Both the position numbers and the translations under genes were made by a program. The notes beneath the pieces were generated by a model. It worked only from the letters and a program-made list of their open reading frames with translations, was not told the origin of the DNA and made no database searches. Of a stretch of 64,000 nt of DNA, positions 45,220 to 58,700 are shown in pieces (within the stretch, counting starts at the first letter, position 1; each line of letters starts with the position of its first letter). Source of the stretch: Phycomyces nitens (lineage: Eukaryota > Mucoromycota > Mucoromycetes > Mucorales > Phycomycetaceae); the NCBI GenBank assembly GCA_022702545.1, contig JAHRBC010000002.1, forward strand, positions 620,001 to 684,000, given 5' to 3'.

Positions 45220-46368
45220 CTGATACTCAGAATCGAAAACTATTCAAGCCCTTATTTTTAAACAACCAGATTCTTTATCTATTTGGCTTGATCTTGTTTT
45301 CAGATTATTGGAATGGCGCCTTGGAAATTTGAGAACCGAAACACAAGCGTCTCTATACATTCAAGATTACTGTTTGAACACCAGACATTAAACAAGTAAA
45401 TTGTTGTACAATATCAGCCATCAATCATGGGGTTTCTGTGGTATAGATTATTACAAAAATCAAGTCTTTCTATCAATTCAAACGATGGATTTCTGGGAAT
45501 AGTTTGAAAGGATTCCAAAGTTTAAAGTAGTGCTAAACCTAACCAGAAAGTTTAGATGTAACCAATGTGCTAAAAGGTATCCTTACACGTGTTGGACGTC
45601 ATCCTAGCTTTCTTGTCTATTTTTTTGTCCCTTGACCTTTTATACACACATTTATTTAAAACAAATAAGCTCAACATCTTTACAATCCAAATCCCTATAT
45701 ATATGTATATATATATAAAAATAAAGAGGCCTAGGAAATTAGACTTCCCCTTGGAATAATAAAGATAATAGCCTGCCGACATACTCGATCCAATATCAAT
45801 ACTTTATAGATGTATTGATGCAGGTGGCTCTGGATCCAATTAATCTTTTATATATTCCCTTGTATTTGAGCAATACGGATTAAACACCATTCTTGGCTTA
45901 TAAATCACTCGGTACATCCGGAGCTTATTTTCCAATCTTGGCCCAACAAAATTAAACAGCCAAGCCTGCAATAAGAGTATGGACATTATCAACTAGAAAA
46001 GAGAAAATAAAGAAACATTGGCCATGATAATTGATGACCCTAAACCGGAAAGCGATAAAATTGAGCATGTGTGTATGTACAACTTTGGCTTATCCCAAAA
46101 TTCCTCTTTTCTGCTGCTATCTGGACATCAGTCTGTCGATAATATGTCAAGGGTCTGTAAATGCCAAGCTGGACAAGTATTTTCCAGATACACTTGCAAC
46201 AAGTCCAAGGGATAAAGATAGGATAATTTAAGTCTGCTAATATATATATATACATATATAAAGTAAGAAAATAAAGGGTCGTACTCAGCCCCGTCACTCG
46301 ATCTTAAGGCTAGTTTCTAATTAGGTTCATACTAAAAAACAAATGTACTCTGCCATCTAGGCCTATTA

Positions 46369-46399
46369 CCCTCTTCTTCTTCTTCTTCTTCTCCCTTTT
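46369..46399 (+). promoter_or_regulatory. CTT-rich tract upstream of TPT transporter
   Basis: Pyrimidine tract ending about 37 bp before the ATG at 46436, like those before other genes here. Confidence 0.4.
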
Positions 46400-46435
46400 A
46401 TTATTGCTGCCAACACTTTCCTTAATATCAACCCA

Positions 46436-47807
46436 ATGGCAAACCAAGTTGTTGATTCAAAGTATGCCTGGCTGGGTCTCTATTTCATCCTCAACCTCTC
46501 CCTGACTCTGTACAACAAGGCGATCCTTATCGACTTCAGATATCCTTGGACACTGACAGCAATACATACACTATGTGGATCTGTCGGTTGTGTTCTATTG
46601 TACCTTGCGGGCTATTTTACACCAGCAAAACTTGGCAACCAAGAGAACCTGGTCATGATCATGTTCTCATTCCTCTACACAATCAACATCGCCATCAGCA
46701 ACGTATCTCTGTAAGTCTGGGCAAAAAAAAATCCTGGCGTTGCCGATAGCCAAGAATCTTATACTCATCACCATATATCTACAGGAGTCTTGTATCGGTG
46801 GCCGTACGTACAATGTCCTGTGTCTTTCAATCGCTAACCTGATCTAACCTAGTTTCACCAAGTCGTCCGGGCCATGACTCCAGTCTTTACTGTCATGATT
46901 TCCATTGCATTCCTCCACAAATCCTACTCTCGCTTGATCTACTTGTCTCTTTTGCCCGTAAGTCTAGATAGATACAATCTTCTTTATTATAATAGCTAAA
47001 GACAACACATTTCCCTGTCGTACAACAGGTAGTCCTTGGGGTAGGATTTGCCACTTTTGGTGAATACGATTACACCATGATCGGCTTCCTTCTCACCATT
47101 CTTGGCACTCTACTTGCCGCAATCAAGACGATCGTCACCAACCGTGTCCAGGTTGGCCGTCTTAAGCTACACCCCTTGGACCTTTTACTCCGTATGTCTC
47201 CAATGGCATTCGTACAGTGCATATTCTATTCCTACATCACTGGCGAACTTGAGACTGTCAGAGAATTTTCGGCTTATAATATGACTACTGATCTGGCCTG
47301 GGGGTTGTTTTTCAATGGTGTCCTTGCATTTGGCCTAAACTTTGTAAGCTTCACGGCCAACAAGAAGGCCGGTCCATTGACAATGACAGTTGCAGGTAAG
47401 AAGGCCCTAAACCAATGGGCTGAGGGGGGCGTGTATTGATCGACTCTCTCTTTCTTTCTTGTTAGCAAATGTCAAGCAAGTGCTGTCCATCATCTTGGCT
47501 GTTATCATTTTCAAGCTCAATATAAATGTCACTAATGCCTTTGGTATCATCCTCACGCTGGTTGGTGGTGCGTGGTATGGGTAAGCATCCCAAGACTCTT
47601 CTAAATAGAATATTGCAATTTTGTTTTTTTTTTAATCCCTCACACATTTCATCTTTTTTTTTTGTCCTATATAGCAAAGTCGAGGCGGCTGAGAAGCAAA
47701 AGGTGTCTGTGCTTCCCACCATCATGGAGACTTCCGAGGAGCAAGAGGCGTTTTTGAGTGAGGTTGTTCCCACTGAAAAACATATTCCCCTTGGCGATCT
47801 CAAATAA
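46436..47807 (+). CDS. Triose-phosphate/nucleotide-sugar transporter family (SLC35/TPT)
   Basis: Drug/metabolite-type transporter of 337 aa, probably in the Golgi or ER membrane. Six exons (46436-46710, 46785-46803, 46853-46957, 47029-47395, 47466-47580, 47675-47807). About ten hydrophobic helices. Diagnostic pieces: LYFILNLSLTLYNKAIL in helix 1, SLVSVAFHQVVRAMTPVFTV (split by a 19-nt microexon), GFATFGEYDYTMIGFLLTILGTLLAA, TNRVQVGRLKLHPLDLLL and SFTANKKAGPLTMTVAANVKQ. These place it with fungal TPT proteins such as the S. pombe C83.11/C22E12.01 group. Substrate unknown (nucleotide sugar or phosphorylated sugar). The acidic C-terminus (METSEEQEAFLSEV) is cytosolic. It converges on the ABC transporter with 319 bp between stops. 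Confidence 0.88.
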
Positions 47808-48126
47808 TAAAGAACCATAGATTTATGTATAAAGTCATTTATTATTATTATTAAACCAATCGAATACTATTGGCTACAATCTATCTTAATCTGCGACCCA
47901 ACCCACCAAACCAACCAAACCAACCAATTGAGTGTGATTAAATTGTATTTTTATATATATATAATAATAATAATAAAAAGACAAAGTGAGGAATAGATGA
48001 ATATAAATGTCTAATGTATAAATGATTGTTATATTTCTTTGGACATTGCAATTCACAAGGTGTATAAAAAATATATGAAAAGAAGTGTATACAAATGAAA
48101 GTGAAAATAAGAAAGTAGTAGAATAT
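47808..48126. other. Convergent 3' spacer
   Basis: 319 bp between the facing stop codons of the TPT and ABC transporter genes; AAT- and TA-rich, contains a CCAAC/CCAAA-type short repeat near 47900-47927. Must hold both polyadenylation sites. Confidence 0.5.
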
Positions 48127-51100
48127 TTATCGGTTGGCTTTACGGAAGAGGAACACAAAGAAGGTAAACATCATGACATTAAAGACATAGTATGCACACA
48201 AGATACCGAAATCGCGCCATCTGTTATCAAACGACCATCCGATTCTGGTCTCGTAAAAGTCATCGCCAACGGTGTACTGGCAATAATTGCAGACATCGGT
48301 TTCCTCGGGGTTTCCAATGTAACCAAGTCCACCAGAAGCAAAGTAGTTTGAGAAGTAATCACCGCAGGTCTGGCCGGGAGGGGCATTGACCTTGACATAG
48401 TCTCCATCACCGCAGACAATCTTGACACCGCCCATGACATCGACTACAAGACCTTCGATAAGGTAGTGGTACGGATCTAGCCAGTACATCCAAGATCTCC
48501 AGAAGTAAGGCATCTCGGAAGGTGGTTGCACGATACCAGCGAACAAGATAAGGATAGATGTAAAGAAGGGATTGATAACAGCGGCCATGGGTGGTGTGCT
48601 TGAGAAGGCAGCAATCATGAAACCAAGTGAGACAGAGTAAAGCATGAAGACAAAGAAGTGAATGTAGAAGAATCCGACTCTGTCAGACACATTCTCAAGA
48701 CCGGCAGTCCAGTAGAAGCACACCAGGAAAATGGCAGAGAAGAAGATCAGGTAAGGAATTTCGACAATCATACAGGCCAGAGCAAAGGGACCCCATCCGT
48801 AGTACTTTGAGGCATACTCACGACGGAACCACATACGTTCTTGCATGAATCGAGGTTGGGCCAGAATAATCAAGGCGTTAGCCATCAAAAGGGTAGTAAA
48901 CACAGAGAACATTCGGTTCTGCATGTCAGCAGGAGTATTTCCAAGCTTCCAGAAAGTGAAACCAGAGATAAGACCAATGAAGCAGACGTTGAAGAGACGA
49001 CCAATGTTGTAACTAGGAGATCTCCACCATGAGATGTTCATACGCTTGTAGACAAGCATGAACTGCTGCCAGAAGGACAAGGCATAAGTGCTGGTCTTGC
49101 GAGAGCTATCGTGCGAAGAGTGGGCGAGAATGTCATCAAGTTCGTCCTGGAGAGCCTTGGCTTCCTTGGAACCCTTCCAGATCTCAGCCCAGTCAGCCTT
49201 GGATTTACCAGCAGTACCGGCACCAACACACTCGAGAATGTATTCAGCAGGGTTGGCCTTGGGGTCGCACTTTGGTCCACCGTTGGTCTCAAAGTATTCA
49301 ATCATAGTAGCAGAGCCGGGACCAATCTCACCGCAGTAGGCAGTACGGCCACCACGCATCAAAAGCACCAAGTGGTCAAAGTTCTCGAAAAGAGTAGCAG
49401 AAGGCTGATGAATGGTACACAGGACAGGCCAGCCAGAGTCAGCGAGCTTACGGATGAAACGGACAATGTTATAAGAACTCTGGGCATCAAGACCGGAAGT
49501 AGGTTCGTCAAGGAAAAGAAGCTTGGGCTTGCCAACCAACTCGGTAGCAATGGTCAGACGCTTGCGCTCTTCAACAGAAATACCGACACCTTCTTCAAGA
49601 TCACCGACAAGAGCATCACCGATTTGGTCCATCTCCAGGAGACGAAGGATCTGTTCAACATAGGCATCCTTTTCTTCCTTGGGGACATCAGCAGATTGGC
49701 GGAGATAAGCAGAGAACTGAAGGGCTTCACGGACAGTGGCATTGGGGTTATGGACATCCATCTGCTCACAGTAACCAGTAACACGCTCGAAATCATTGCG
49801 GAGGGGCTCGCCGTTCATGAGAATGCTACCATCGATCTTACCAATGGTCTTACGCTTGGCAAGGACATCAAGAAGAGTTGTTTTACCGGCACCAGAAGAA
49901 CCCATAAGAGCAGTGAGATGGCCAGGCTTAACGATACCGTTGATGCCGTTCAAAAGCTGGAGTTTACCACCCTTGATAGGTACGGTATAATCAATGTTGT
50001 GCCAAGAGAAAGTGGTACCCTCGGATACGGCCTCCATGTGCTCTTCCTCACGAGTTCCGGTCTGCTGCATAAGTTCTTCCTCGGTCTTGGCCTTGGGAGC
50101 CTTTCCGTCCTTGTAAACCTTGGTAATGGAACCTTCCTTTTGAAGACTGAAAAACTCCATAGCAAGACAGGTGATGGCAGTAAAGAATACAAAGAACAAG
50201 ACGACAGCAACAAAGTCGATCCATCGTTGCCAGACTTGGTAATCATAACCACGGTCAAGGTAGCTGTCACCAAGAACAAATGCTTCACCAGGGTTTGCAC
50301 CAGGCAGAGTACAAGTACGGTATGCGATGTTGTCATAGCCAGGGCCATAGGGAACCATGGAAGGACCGTCACAGTCAAAGCGCATGCCGTGGAGTTCGTT
50401 GGAAATAAGAGCCTTGTAACCATAGGCAAGAGGATTGATCCAATAAATCCAGTACAGCCAAGGGTGCATGTACTTGTAAGGAATCTGTAATAAAAGAATA
50501 TTAGAATTTCGTTTTTTTACAATAAAAAAGAATGTGTGTGTCCTAGAATGAGTCTTACCTGATAACCAGAGTAGATCAAACAAGCAATCAAAAAGATACT
50601 GGAGACTTGAGAAGCGGCAAAGAAATTAGGCAAGACAGCACCCCAGAATCTGAAGAAACCGTTCATACACAGGTTGGTAAAGACAAGGACGACCATGAAA
50701 GTAAAGTACTATAATGTAGAGTGTGAGTAATCAAAGGTTTAAAAAAAAGCGAATAAATATAGTACTTACAGCTCCAGCATCCATTTTCAGACCCATGATA
50801 AAGTAGACACAGAACTGGAAAATGAGAACTTGGATAATGGCCAAAGGAATATCAGAGATAACCTGTGCAATGTAAAAGGCAGATGGATGGTAGAGGGCAA
50901 AATGCTTGTGCTTCTCGAGGACACGACGACCTTGCATGAAAGCAGACAGTTCGGCTTGGGCAATCAAAGCATTGAAAAGCAACGAGAACAAAAAGGCACC
51001 ACCACGAGAAAAGGTACCGCTGGCATCAACTGGCATCTTGTAGAATACAGAGGCCATGATAATACCCTTGACGACGACACCACCATAACGAGAGACCAAG

Positions 51101-52641
51101 GCACCGACATCACCAAAGATAAGCTGGAACTGACGAATGGTGAGGGCGACGACTTGCTGATAATAAGTAGAGACAAAAGGAGACTTCTTGGGAGCGCGCT
51201 TTTGATGGGCTTCGTGAATAGCCTGTCTAAAGTGCTCGTCGGGGCGGTCTTTGGCAATCTGGGATTCGTAAGCTTCACGCTCACGCATCATGGAACGGTA
51301 CATTTCTGACTGAAGATATGTGCTTTCAAACTGAGCAGAGTTGAGAGGAGTTCTGCCTTCGAATCCGGGACGGAACTCACGTTCGTTGGCGTTACAAAGA
51401 CCGGTCAAGAAATCAGGAATAGACTTGCGGCTAGGGCAGTAGAAACCGACATCTTCAAAGAAACGCTTGGCTTCAGAGGTAGGGCCAAAGTAGATACAGC
51501 GACCTTCATCGAGAACCATGACCTTGTCAAAGAGATGGAAAATGTTGTCAGAGGCCTGGTAAAGAGTAGAGATTGTAGTCTTGTGCAAGACATCAGTCAT
51601 GACACGAAGGGAACGGACATAATCGAGAGCAGAGGATGCATCGAGACCACGGGTAGCGCAATCCCAACAATTGATGGAACTGCGGGTAGTCATCTGTTCG
51701 GCAATAGAGAGACGCTTACGTTCACCACCAGACAGACCACGGACAAAGGCGTTACCGACCATGGTGTTCATCTGCTTGGTGAGACCGAGCATGTTTCCGA
51801 GCATATAAAGAACCTTGTTGATGAATTCCTTGGAGGACTCGCCAGGAACACGCTTTCCGGGGACCTTGTTCTTCAAGGCGAACATGAGGGTTTGCTTGGT
51901 AGTCAAGGTGGGGTAATGGAGATCTTCTTCTTCGTTGTAGCACACCTCACCACGGAAGTACTTGCCAAACTCGGTGGCTTCGATACCACCATAGGTGACC
52001 TCGCCTTCGATAGATGTGTAGGAGGCACGCATGTTGGCAAGGACACGGAGAAGAGTGGAACAACCTGAACCAGGGCGACCGAGGACGAGCAACATCTCAC
52101 CATCCTTACAAAAGCCATTGAGGGGCTTGAGGATGGTAAAGTCGGAACCTTGGGTTTTACCCCACTTCCAGAACTGACAGAATGATTTGATTACTGAAAT
52201 ATTGGTACTGATGGTCTTTGCATCGGCGCCGAGACCCTTGACACAGAGATCTTTCCAGACAACACCCATATGTTTGCGAGCGATACCGGCAGCAGAGGTT
52301 TCATCGTCGACGTTGCGCAAGAAATCAGTCAGATCGAAATCTTGGGATTGACCTTTCTCGGCTTCTGCAGGATCGTTGGGTTGGGTCATGCGAGATTGCT
52401 TTGTCATTTCACGTCTCATTTCTTCATAGTTGGAGACGGCATCTTCGATATTGACAGCATTTGCGTCCAATTCACCGAATCCACCACCTTCGCCAGTACG
52501 AGAGGTAACTGTGCGACGGATTTCAAGTTCTTTTTCGTCAGTGCCGTCTAGTGTCTTGGCATCCAAAGAGTTTTCGGATGCTGCATAGTGGCGTTCTGCA
52601 GAATCTCTTTCAGGTAATCCTGAATATGATGGATGATCCAT
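48127..52641 (-). CDS. PDR-type (ABCG full-size) ABC transporter
   Basis: Plasma-membrane efflux pump of the pleiotropic drug resistance family, 1459 aa, order (NBD-TMD)2. Three exons (52641-50770, 50708-50559, 50484-48127). NBD1: Walker A GRPGSGCSTLL near 188 (Lys replaced by Cys, normal for fungal PDR), signature LSGGERKRLSIAE and Walker B region NCWDCATRGLDAS. NBD2: canonical GSSGAGKTTLLDVLA, a degenerate signature VEERKRLTIATEL and LLFLDEPTSGLDAQSS. PDR extracellular cysteines are present near the C-terminus (IVCGDGDYV, GQTCGDYF, VCNYCQY). This asymmetric pair of one degenerate and one complete ATP site is typical of Pdr5/Cdr1. Substrate unknown: azoles, lipids or weak acids are all possible. 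Very strong codon bias suggests high expression and leaves a 459-codon antisense frame open. Confidence 0.96.
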
Positions 52642-55600
52642 TGTAAAAACGATTTTGATTGAATGAGGATACTATGCGTTTGATGAATATGAATGTGAAT
52701 GAGTTTAATGATTAGAGAGGGGAGGGAAGAAGTAATGAAAAAAGGTATTATTTTCGATTTAAAGTGGTGCCTTTTAACATTTTAAAAAAAATCTGGAACA
52801 TTTGGCCGGCAAAATAAAATACCTCGCATAATGTATTTTCTGGAACGGACTTGTTAAATTTGTAGTAGAATGAATACCCTATGTAAAGGTAAGCGGATTG
52901 TACCCGCTCTCGTTAATGATTAAGGCGGAAAATATGATTTGGAGAGCATTGGTTGTCAGGACAACACATTGGTTGCTTAGATACAACTGTTAAATAATTT
53001 AATTGAAAGGATTTTCTCAATTTCAAGTGATTAGATTCGATACTTTTGGTCATCTGTAGACATGCCAAGATCTTCACTGATATGTCAAAATTGAGTGTGG
53101 ATAAACTATTCTACGCTGTCTCCGCTTAGGATACATGCCGTCATGTTCACCAAAGGGGCGGATTATAAAACAGGGAAATGGCGGAGAATTTGGTGTAAAG
53201 CACGGAACAGAATGCGATTGCTTGCCATTTGATCTTTTTCAAGGCGAAAAACCTTTTTGCGTCCTTATCTCTTGCACGCTTAAATATAAGAGGGTCTTCT
53301 TTAACGACATAAACTTCAATTGCACTCTAGTGCGGGATATTTTTTATCCATTAAAGGCATGTCTGCATGCATAGATATCAATTGTGCCACTACAAATATT
53401 GTAGATCTTTTTTTTTCTGTATTGATGTGATCTAGGTACCATTAGGTTTAGCGAAGGCAGTCTGTCAATAAGCAAGTTTAATGCAGCAGCCCTGTGCAGG
53501 ATTTTTTTCGTCTCGGTATCTGAGTTGAATATGATTATGCTTTATTCTTACACAATATTTAAGGTCCCAAGCAATGGTTTTACCATGCATTCCTGGTAAA
53601 ACGCTATTTACTCTATTTTTTTTTAGTATTCTTTAAAAATATAGTATTATTATTATTATTAGTATATATATATTGCTGTTTGTGTTGTACGATCCGATGT
53701 TCAATATTGGTAATCATTTGCCTGGTTCCTTTGTATTATGGCTATTCAATGTCATGGTGTTGTAATCTACAGGCAAAAAAGATAAGAGATCGATTCCGTA
53801 ATTCTGCTGCCATAAATTATAATAATTGTCCCTTTTTAAGGCGAACCGAAACTTAGTCAATAACCAAATAAGCTTATCGATGAAATATTTTCTTGGTAAT
53901 TTTATTTGTATATAAATTTTTTTCATTTGCTGGTGTTTTAGAATAGCTTCAAGTCAATTAGACTAATCATTAAGAACCCTTGAGAATTATCGAGAACTAT
54001 GCCTTTATAATCCAGGATAACTGAAGATATAAAATAAGCTGAGACAGGAATGGAGACCATTCGCACGTTCTTTTCTTTTTTTTTCAACTCAAAAACTGCA
54101 ACTTTTACTTTCATAAAGGGTCTTTTTACCCTACATTAAACAATCTCCCGTCTGATTCAAGGTGCGATACAGATTTATTTTTATCATAAATAAAATAAAC
54201 CAAAATGCTTGGATAGGTTCAAAGAAAAGGTCATAGTTCTACAGGACGCCCCAGTACGTGTTTTGCGATTAGGTTTGGAAAGTCTAATATAAGAATCTAT
54301 TCTTTCCAAGTGAATATTCTATTCGGTTTTTCTCTGAGTAATTGCTTTATAAATAATTTTAAGATGGCTATGGTACAAGGTGTATTATCGTCTAATTGTC
54401 TCTGCTTCTTCCGACCAAACGGTCTTTACCGATCCCAAAAGCAATATATCTAGCTATCTTCAAAACCTCTCTTTAGTTTTTCCATAGCTGGAATAATAAT
54501 TTGTTATTTGGCGTAAATATAGCAAAGGAAACCTATCTTGTAACACTGTCATTAGTCTTTAGATTAACCAGATTGCTTCAAGATCCGCCACAATTATTAC
54601 TATTCTTCATGGCAATAAGCAACAAATCTGTCTAATGTTGCAATCCTTTCTACATCAAAGTCCATATCTTCAAGGCAAATATGTGTTATCTTGGATATCC
54701 CTCTATGGTTTCTCTCTTATCTAGATATTAGCAATTCGTCAAAGATAGTCAAATAAATAAATGGTTGTCCTTTCGACACTTTGCTAATAGGAAAAGGCCA
54801 TTGATTATAGTCCTATGGATCAAGCTTTTCTTTATTGCCAATGTCTTTTAAAGTATAATTGTTAAGCCTTTACAGCATGTAGTTGGTGTAGGAATACTAC
54901 AAAATCAATAGTTTGATAAAATAAAATAAAAAGGTAAAATGACAAATTATAATTGTAATGTAGAATAGCAATTGATTAATGAGCCGAGAACGTCTTGACC
55001 AAATACTTTTGAACTTTATGGAGTTACCGCCTTTTCTTTATAATGGGAGCACATTGATATGTATCCTATTGCAGTTGGAGGAAAACTTTAGGGAATTATG
55101 TCATTAAATACATGTTTCTTTGATATAAGAATTGTGAGGGTTCCGATACGTTATACTAAAAAATTAAATAGACGGACCGTGCAGTTCAAGCAAGAATTCA
55201 ATTGCGGGTAAAGTATTCATCTCTCTTTGTGTGACTTGCGATCGACCTGTGAGAGTCCATCTAGATTGCATGCAGTGCGTATAATTTGATGTAGATCAGA
55301 GTATTTCAGGTTCAGAAATAAGTTACGAGCAAGATGAACGTGGATATTAGACAACAACCATTGTGGCCACTAGTTAATATATACTTTGTCTAATTATTGA
55401 ATTAGATATTTCATCGTAATATTTCCCATTTGACTTTATTTATTAAACAATCTCTCAAATCCTCGAGTAAACCAAGTTAGAATCCAACTGTGAATTGAGC
55501 GAGATTGATTGCATTATTGTTTTTTTTATATAAATAATAGTTCAATTAAACTCATTTGATCATACCCACCATGTCTGGAACTCTTTAAAAGACATCTCCA

Positions 55601-55787
55601 GTAGCTATCAATTTAGAAATCCAGCCAAAAATGCCATGTTGAAAAATTCATTGATTAAAAAAAAAAAAAGAGGGAAACCTGCACAGATTGATTCACAGTT
55701 TTTTAGGACTGGTTGATCACAAGCCACCGTGATTTTGACAAGTGATTTTATGGCAGCTTTACAACTCATTACACTCGAGACGTCAAT
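52642..55787. other. 3.1 kb spacer with ABC transporter promoter
   Basis: Divergent spacer between the ABC transporter and the THADA homologue. The first 100 bp hold a CT-rich tract on the minus strand (52714-52732), likely part of the ABC promoter. ORFs at 53135-53374 and 53714-53926 are short and unsupported. The remainder is AT-rich without clear repeats, tRNA or transposon motifs. Confidence 0.5.
52714..52732 (-). promoter_or_regulatory. Pyrimidine-rich tract upstream of ABC transporter
   Basis: On the minus strand an uninterrupted C/T stretch (apart from one A) about 73 bp before the start codon at 52641. Confidence 0.35.
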
Positions 55788-58700
55788 ATGGGCATTCCCG
55801 ATAAAGCAAAAAGTGGACAAAAGCCTGTAAAGCTTCCCAGATCCATCTTTGTGGAATGGGGTGCAATTTTGAATGATTTTTCTCAAAGACATCCAAATGC
55901 TGTATATATTCCAGCAGCTGCATCCATAAAAAAGCTGATTAGCAAAGCTGATGTACCATGGGAGAAGCAAGCAGCCTGTTTGAGAGAATCAGGTTAATAT
56001 TTAGAATTAGAATAAAAAAAAAGGGAGGGAGAAATCCAATTCTCATAAATTAACAAGGAAACATGTTTTAGCAAAGGCTTTGAATGCAACAAAAAAGGAA
56101 ACCGTTCAATTGGAAGACATTGAGCAAATCAAAGACATCATTGAATCTATTGCCTCGTCTGGTTACTTTGCAGCTGCCGAGAACCTTTCGCGCCGTCAGT
56201 TTGTACCCTTGTTGGAGGCAGCAGCAAAGTTTGCCGAAAATACGACCTTTGAAAAAGTTTACAAGACGTATATTGCATACAATAGCGACAAATTTATCCC
56301 TCCTGACTGTACATTGGCACAAAAGGCACTGACGATATATGCAACAACCGATTTTGAGATTGGAAAACGCACTGTTCTCAACGGCTTTAAAGAGACAATG
56401 GACTTTTTGGTGAAGAGCCTTGTGTCGGCCCAGGAGCAGTTGACGAATCCTGAAAATAGAGTATCAACATCGACACTTGCACCACAGACCCTTTCTGCCG
56501 ATCAGTCGATGAACGATATTCAATATTTAGCAAAGACTATACTTGCTCTTGTCTCACGTTATGGATCAACCAGTCTGCTCGACTTTGCGAAAATATTAAA
56601 AATGGGTCCTGCCCAAAAATGTGAGGATGAACAGATCATGGCTACTTTGATCGGTACTCTCTTGGACATATGCACATACACCAACATCTACACCAAAGAC
56701 TGTAGCCAAGTCGCAGGAATGATCTTGGGATCAATCATTAACCTGGCACAAGATCCTTCATTTGGACGTGATTGGGCTATTGGGTGGTTCTTTGCAGAAA
56801 ACAAAACAGAGGCATCGGATCATGTATCTAGACTTCTTGGTGTCCAGCCTAAAAAGGATTTGGTTGGGCCTTCTGGTTGGTCAAACCGGGATGCTCCTAT
56901 GCTCTCTGTCGTTCGAGGCTTGGTCTCAACTGTCAGAAAGGATATCCTTCTTCTCAAATGCCCTGCTGGGCTCCGTCTAGTCCAACCTTTGGAGAGGTAT
57001 GGATTAAACTGTGAATCTAGTTTCTTTATCTCGTCTGACCCCATAATCAATCGTTATAGTCATCCCTCTAGAAATCTCCATGAGATTGTATTCTTTAGCA
57101 TCCTGTCATTCTGCTCAAAGGCAGATCTGGAACCTCAATTAAAGGTCGTCGCATTTGATGCATTGGGAATGTGGCTACTCGAGACAAAGAGCTACATAAC
57201 TTCCTGTGGAGACGACATTACAACCGTGGACATGATGTCTGGTGTACTCACACCACAAAATGTTGATATCATCATTCGTTTTGTATGGGATCACTGGGAC
57301 GACCCTGTTGATGCTCTCAACAGCAAGGTAATTTTATTAGTCTATGTTTTTATACCCTTGGATATTGCTGACTCTTTAGCTCAGGTTCGCACTATTTTTG
57401 AACTTGTTCTTGCCATTATGGAGACAAGAGCTGGCTTTTATAATAAGAAGAGCGAGTACGACGAATTCCTTTCGGTACTCTTGAAGAACTTGTTGATCAT
57501 GGACTGGCATAGAAAGGTATTTGAGGAAACTTAAGAAAGGTAATGGGATTAACATATTGAACAGGTCAAGTATGCTCTTTTGAACATCTTGGTCCCAAAA
57601 GTTGGTACAAATGCCTTTTTCCAAGCAGAGCCAGAGATCATTTGGAAATGCTTCCGCGCCATGGACAGTCTTGTTCTTCCTCCACAGATCACTTCTCTTG
57701 TACTTTCACTTCTTTATCAGCGCATTGAAGAAACAATTCCTGGTTATAGCCCATTCAAAGGTCAAAATGTAACCTTGAAGGAAAAGGATGAAGAGACAAA
57801 GGTAATATATACATATATATATATATATATAGTCTGTGCCAATATCAATACTTAATTTGACAATATCATGTAGACAGCTATTGGGAACTGGATCAAAGTT
57901 TGGGCAGTACCTGTACTCAAGTGCCTTACCTCAGACTCGGAGATTCTGCGTAGAAATGCCAGTGGATTTATTCTCCAGCCTCTCTTTAAAGTATCTCCTC
58001 AGTCATTCTGGTATATTATCAAGATCTTGCAAGACACAAATGACAAGCACTGGTCTGAGCTTGATCTTAATTTCCGTTTGAACGCTTTTATTGCTGTACT
58101 CAAGGCAGGAAGAAGTCTGGATATTGTGGACGGAAGTGCATATTCTTATGGTAAGAGCCAAATTTCTTCCAACTTTGAAGCGATGTTAATCACCAATGGC
58201 TTTGTATAATAGACAGTGAATCTGCGGAAAACTCCAAGATCTCTGTAGATACGCTTAAACTGGCGATATACCATTTGGATAACCAAATCAGAATCGATGC
58301 TCTTGGTCTCCTTTGCGAATCGCGAAAGGCGTCATCCACAGTTACAAATATTGAGCTTGATATGGTGAAGATGTTCTTGCCATTGAATATGAACTGCACG
58401 TCCCCAGAATTCAGACAGACCCTCTGCGCTCACATTACAAAACTCTTGACTCGATTGAGAGGCAGTATGTACGCCCAGTACCGTACCTACCGTGCACGTC
58501 TCGTCTACGTGGAAAATAACCGAGGAAAGCGGTCTGAAGATGATATCAAGGCAGTACTTGCCGAAGCCACTGCCATGTGGAAAGCAATTGAAGATGGAAA
58601 AGCATTCCTTTATTGGTTTATTGAACACAATGCGACCTCTTTATACCCTGGATCTTCTTTCCAGCGTGTGTCTACAGCATTGAGACTTCTTGGCGTTACA

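Larger units (their letters stand above)
42998..46435. other. 3.4 kb AT-rich spacer, no recognised genes
   Basis: Divergent spacer between the pseudokinase (minus) and the TPT transporter (plus). Short ORFs (for example around 43316-43606, 44978-45223 and 46018-46215) have no family signature or intron support. A perfect CCCCCA array lies at 44745-44773. A CT-rich tract at 46369-46399 precedes the transporter ATG. No tRNA, rRNA or transposase recognised. Confidence 0.5.

Noticed and set aside
44978..45223. Possible transposase relic
   Set aside because: No DDE/DDD, integrase or reverse transcriptase motif and no terminal repeats could be seen.
49111..50490. 459-codon ORF antisense to the ABC transporter
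   Set aside because: No domain, no intron structure and fully explained by codon bias; kept only as a note on expression.
53135..53374. 79-codon ATG ORF in the ABC/THADA spacer
   Set aside because: Ordinary length for chance in this amount of DNA, no signature, no splice support.
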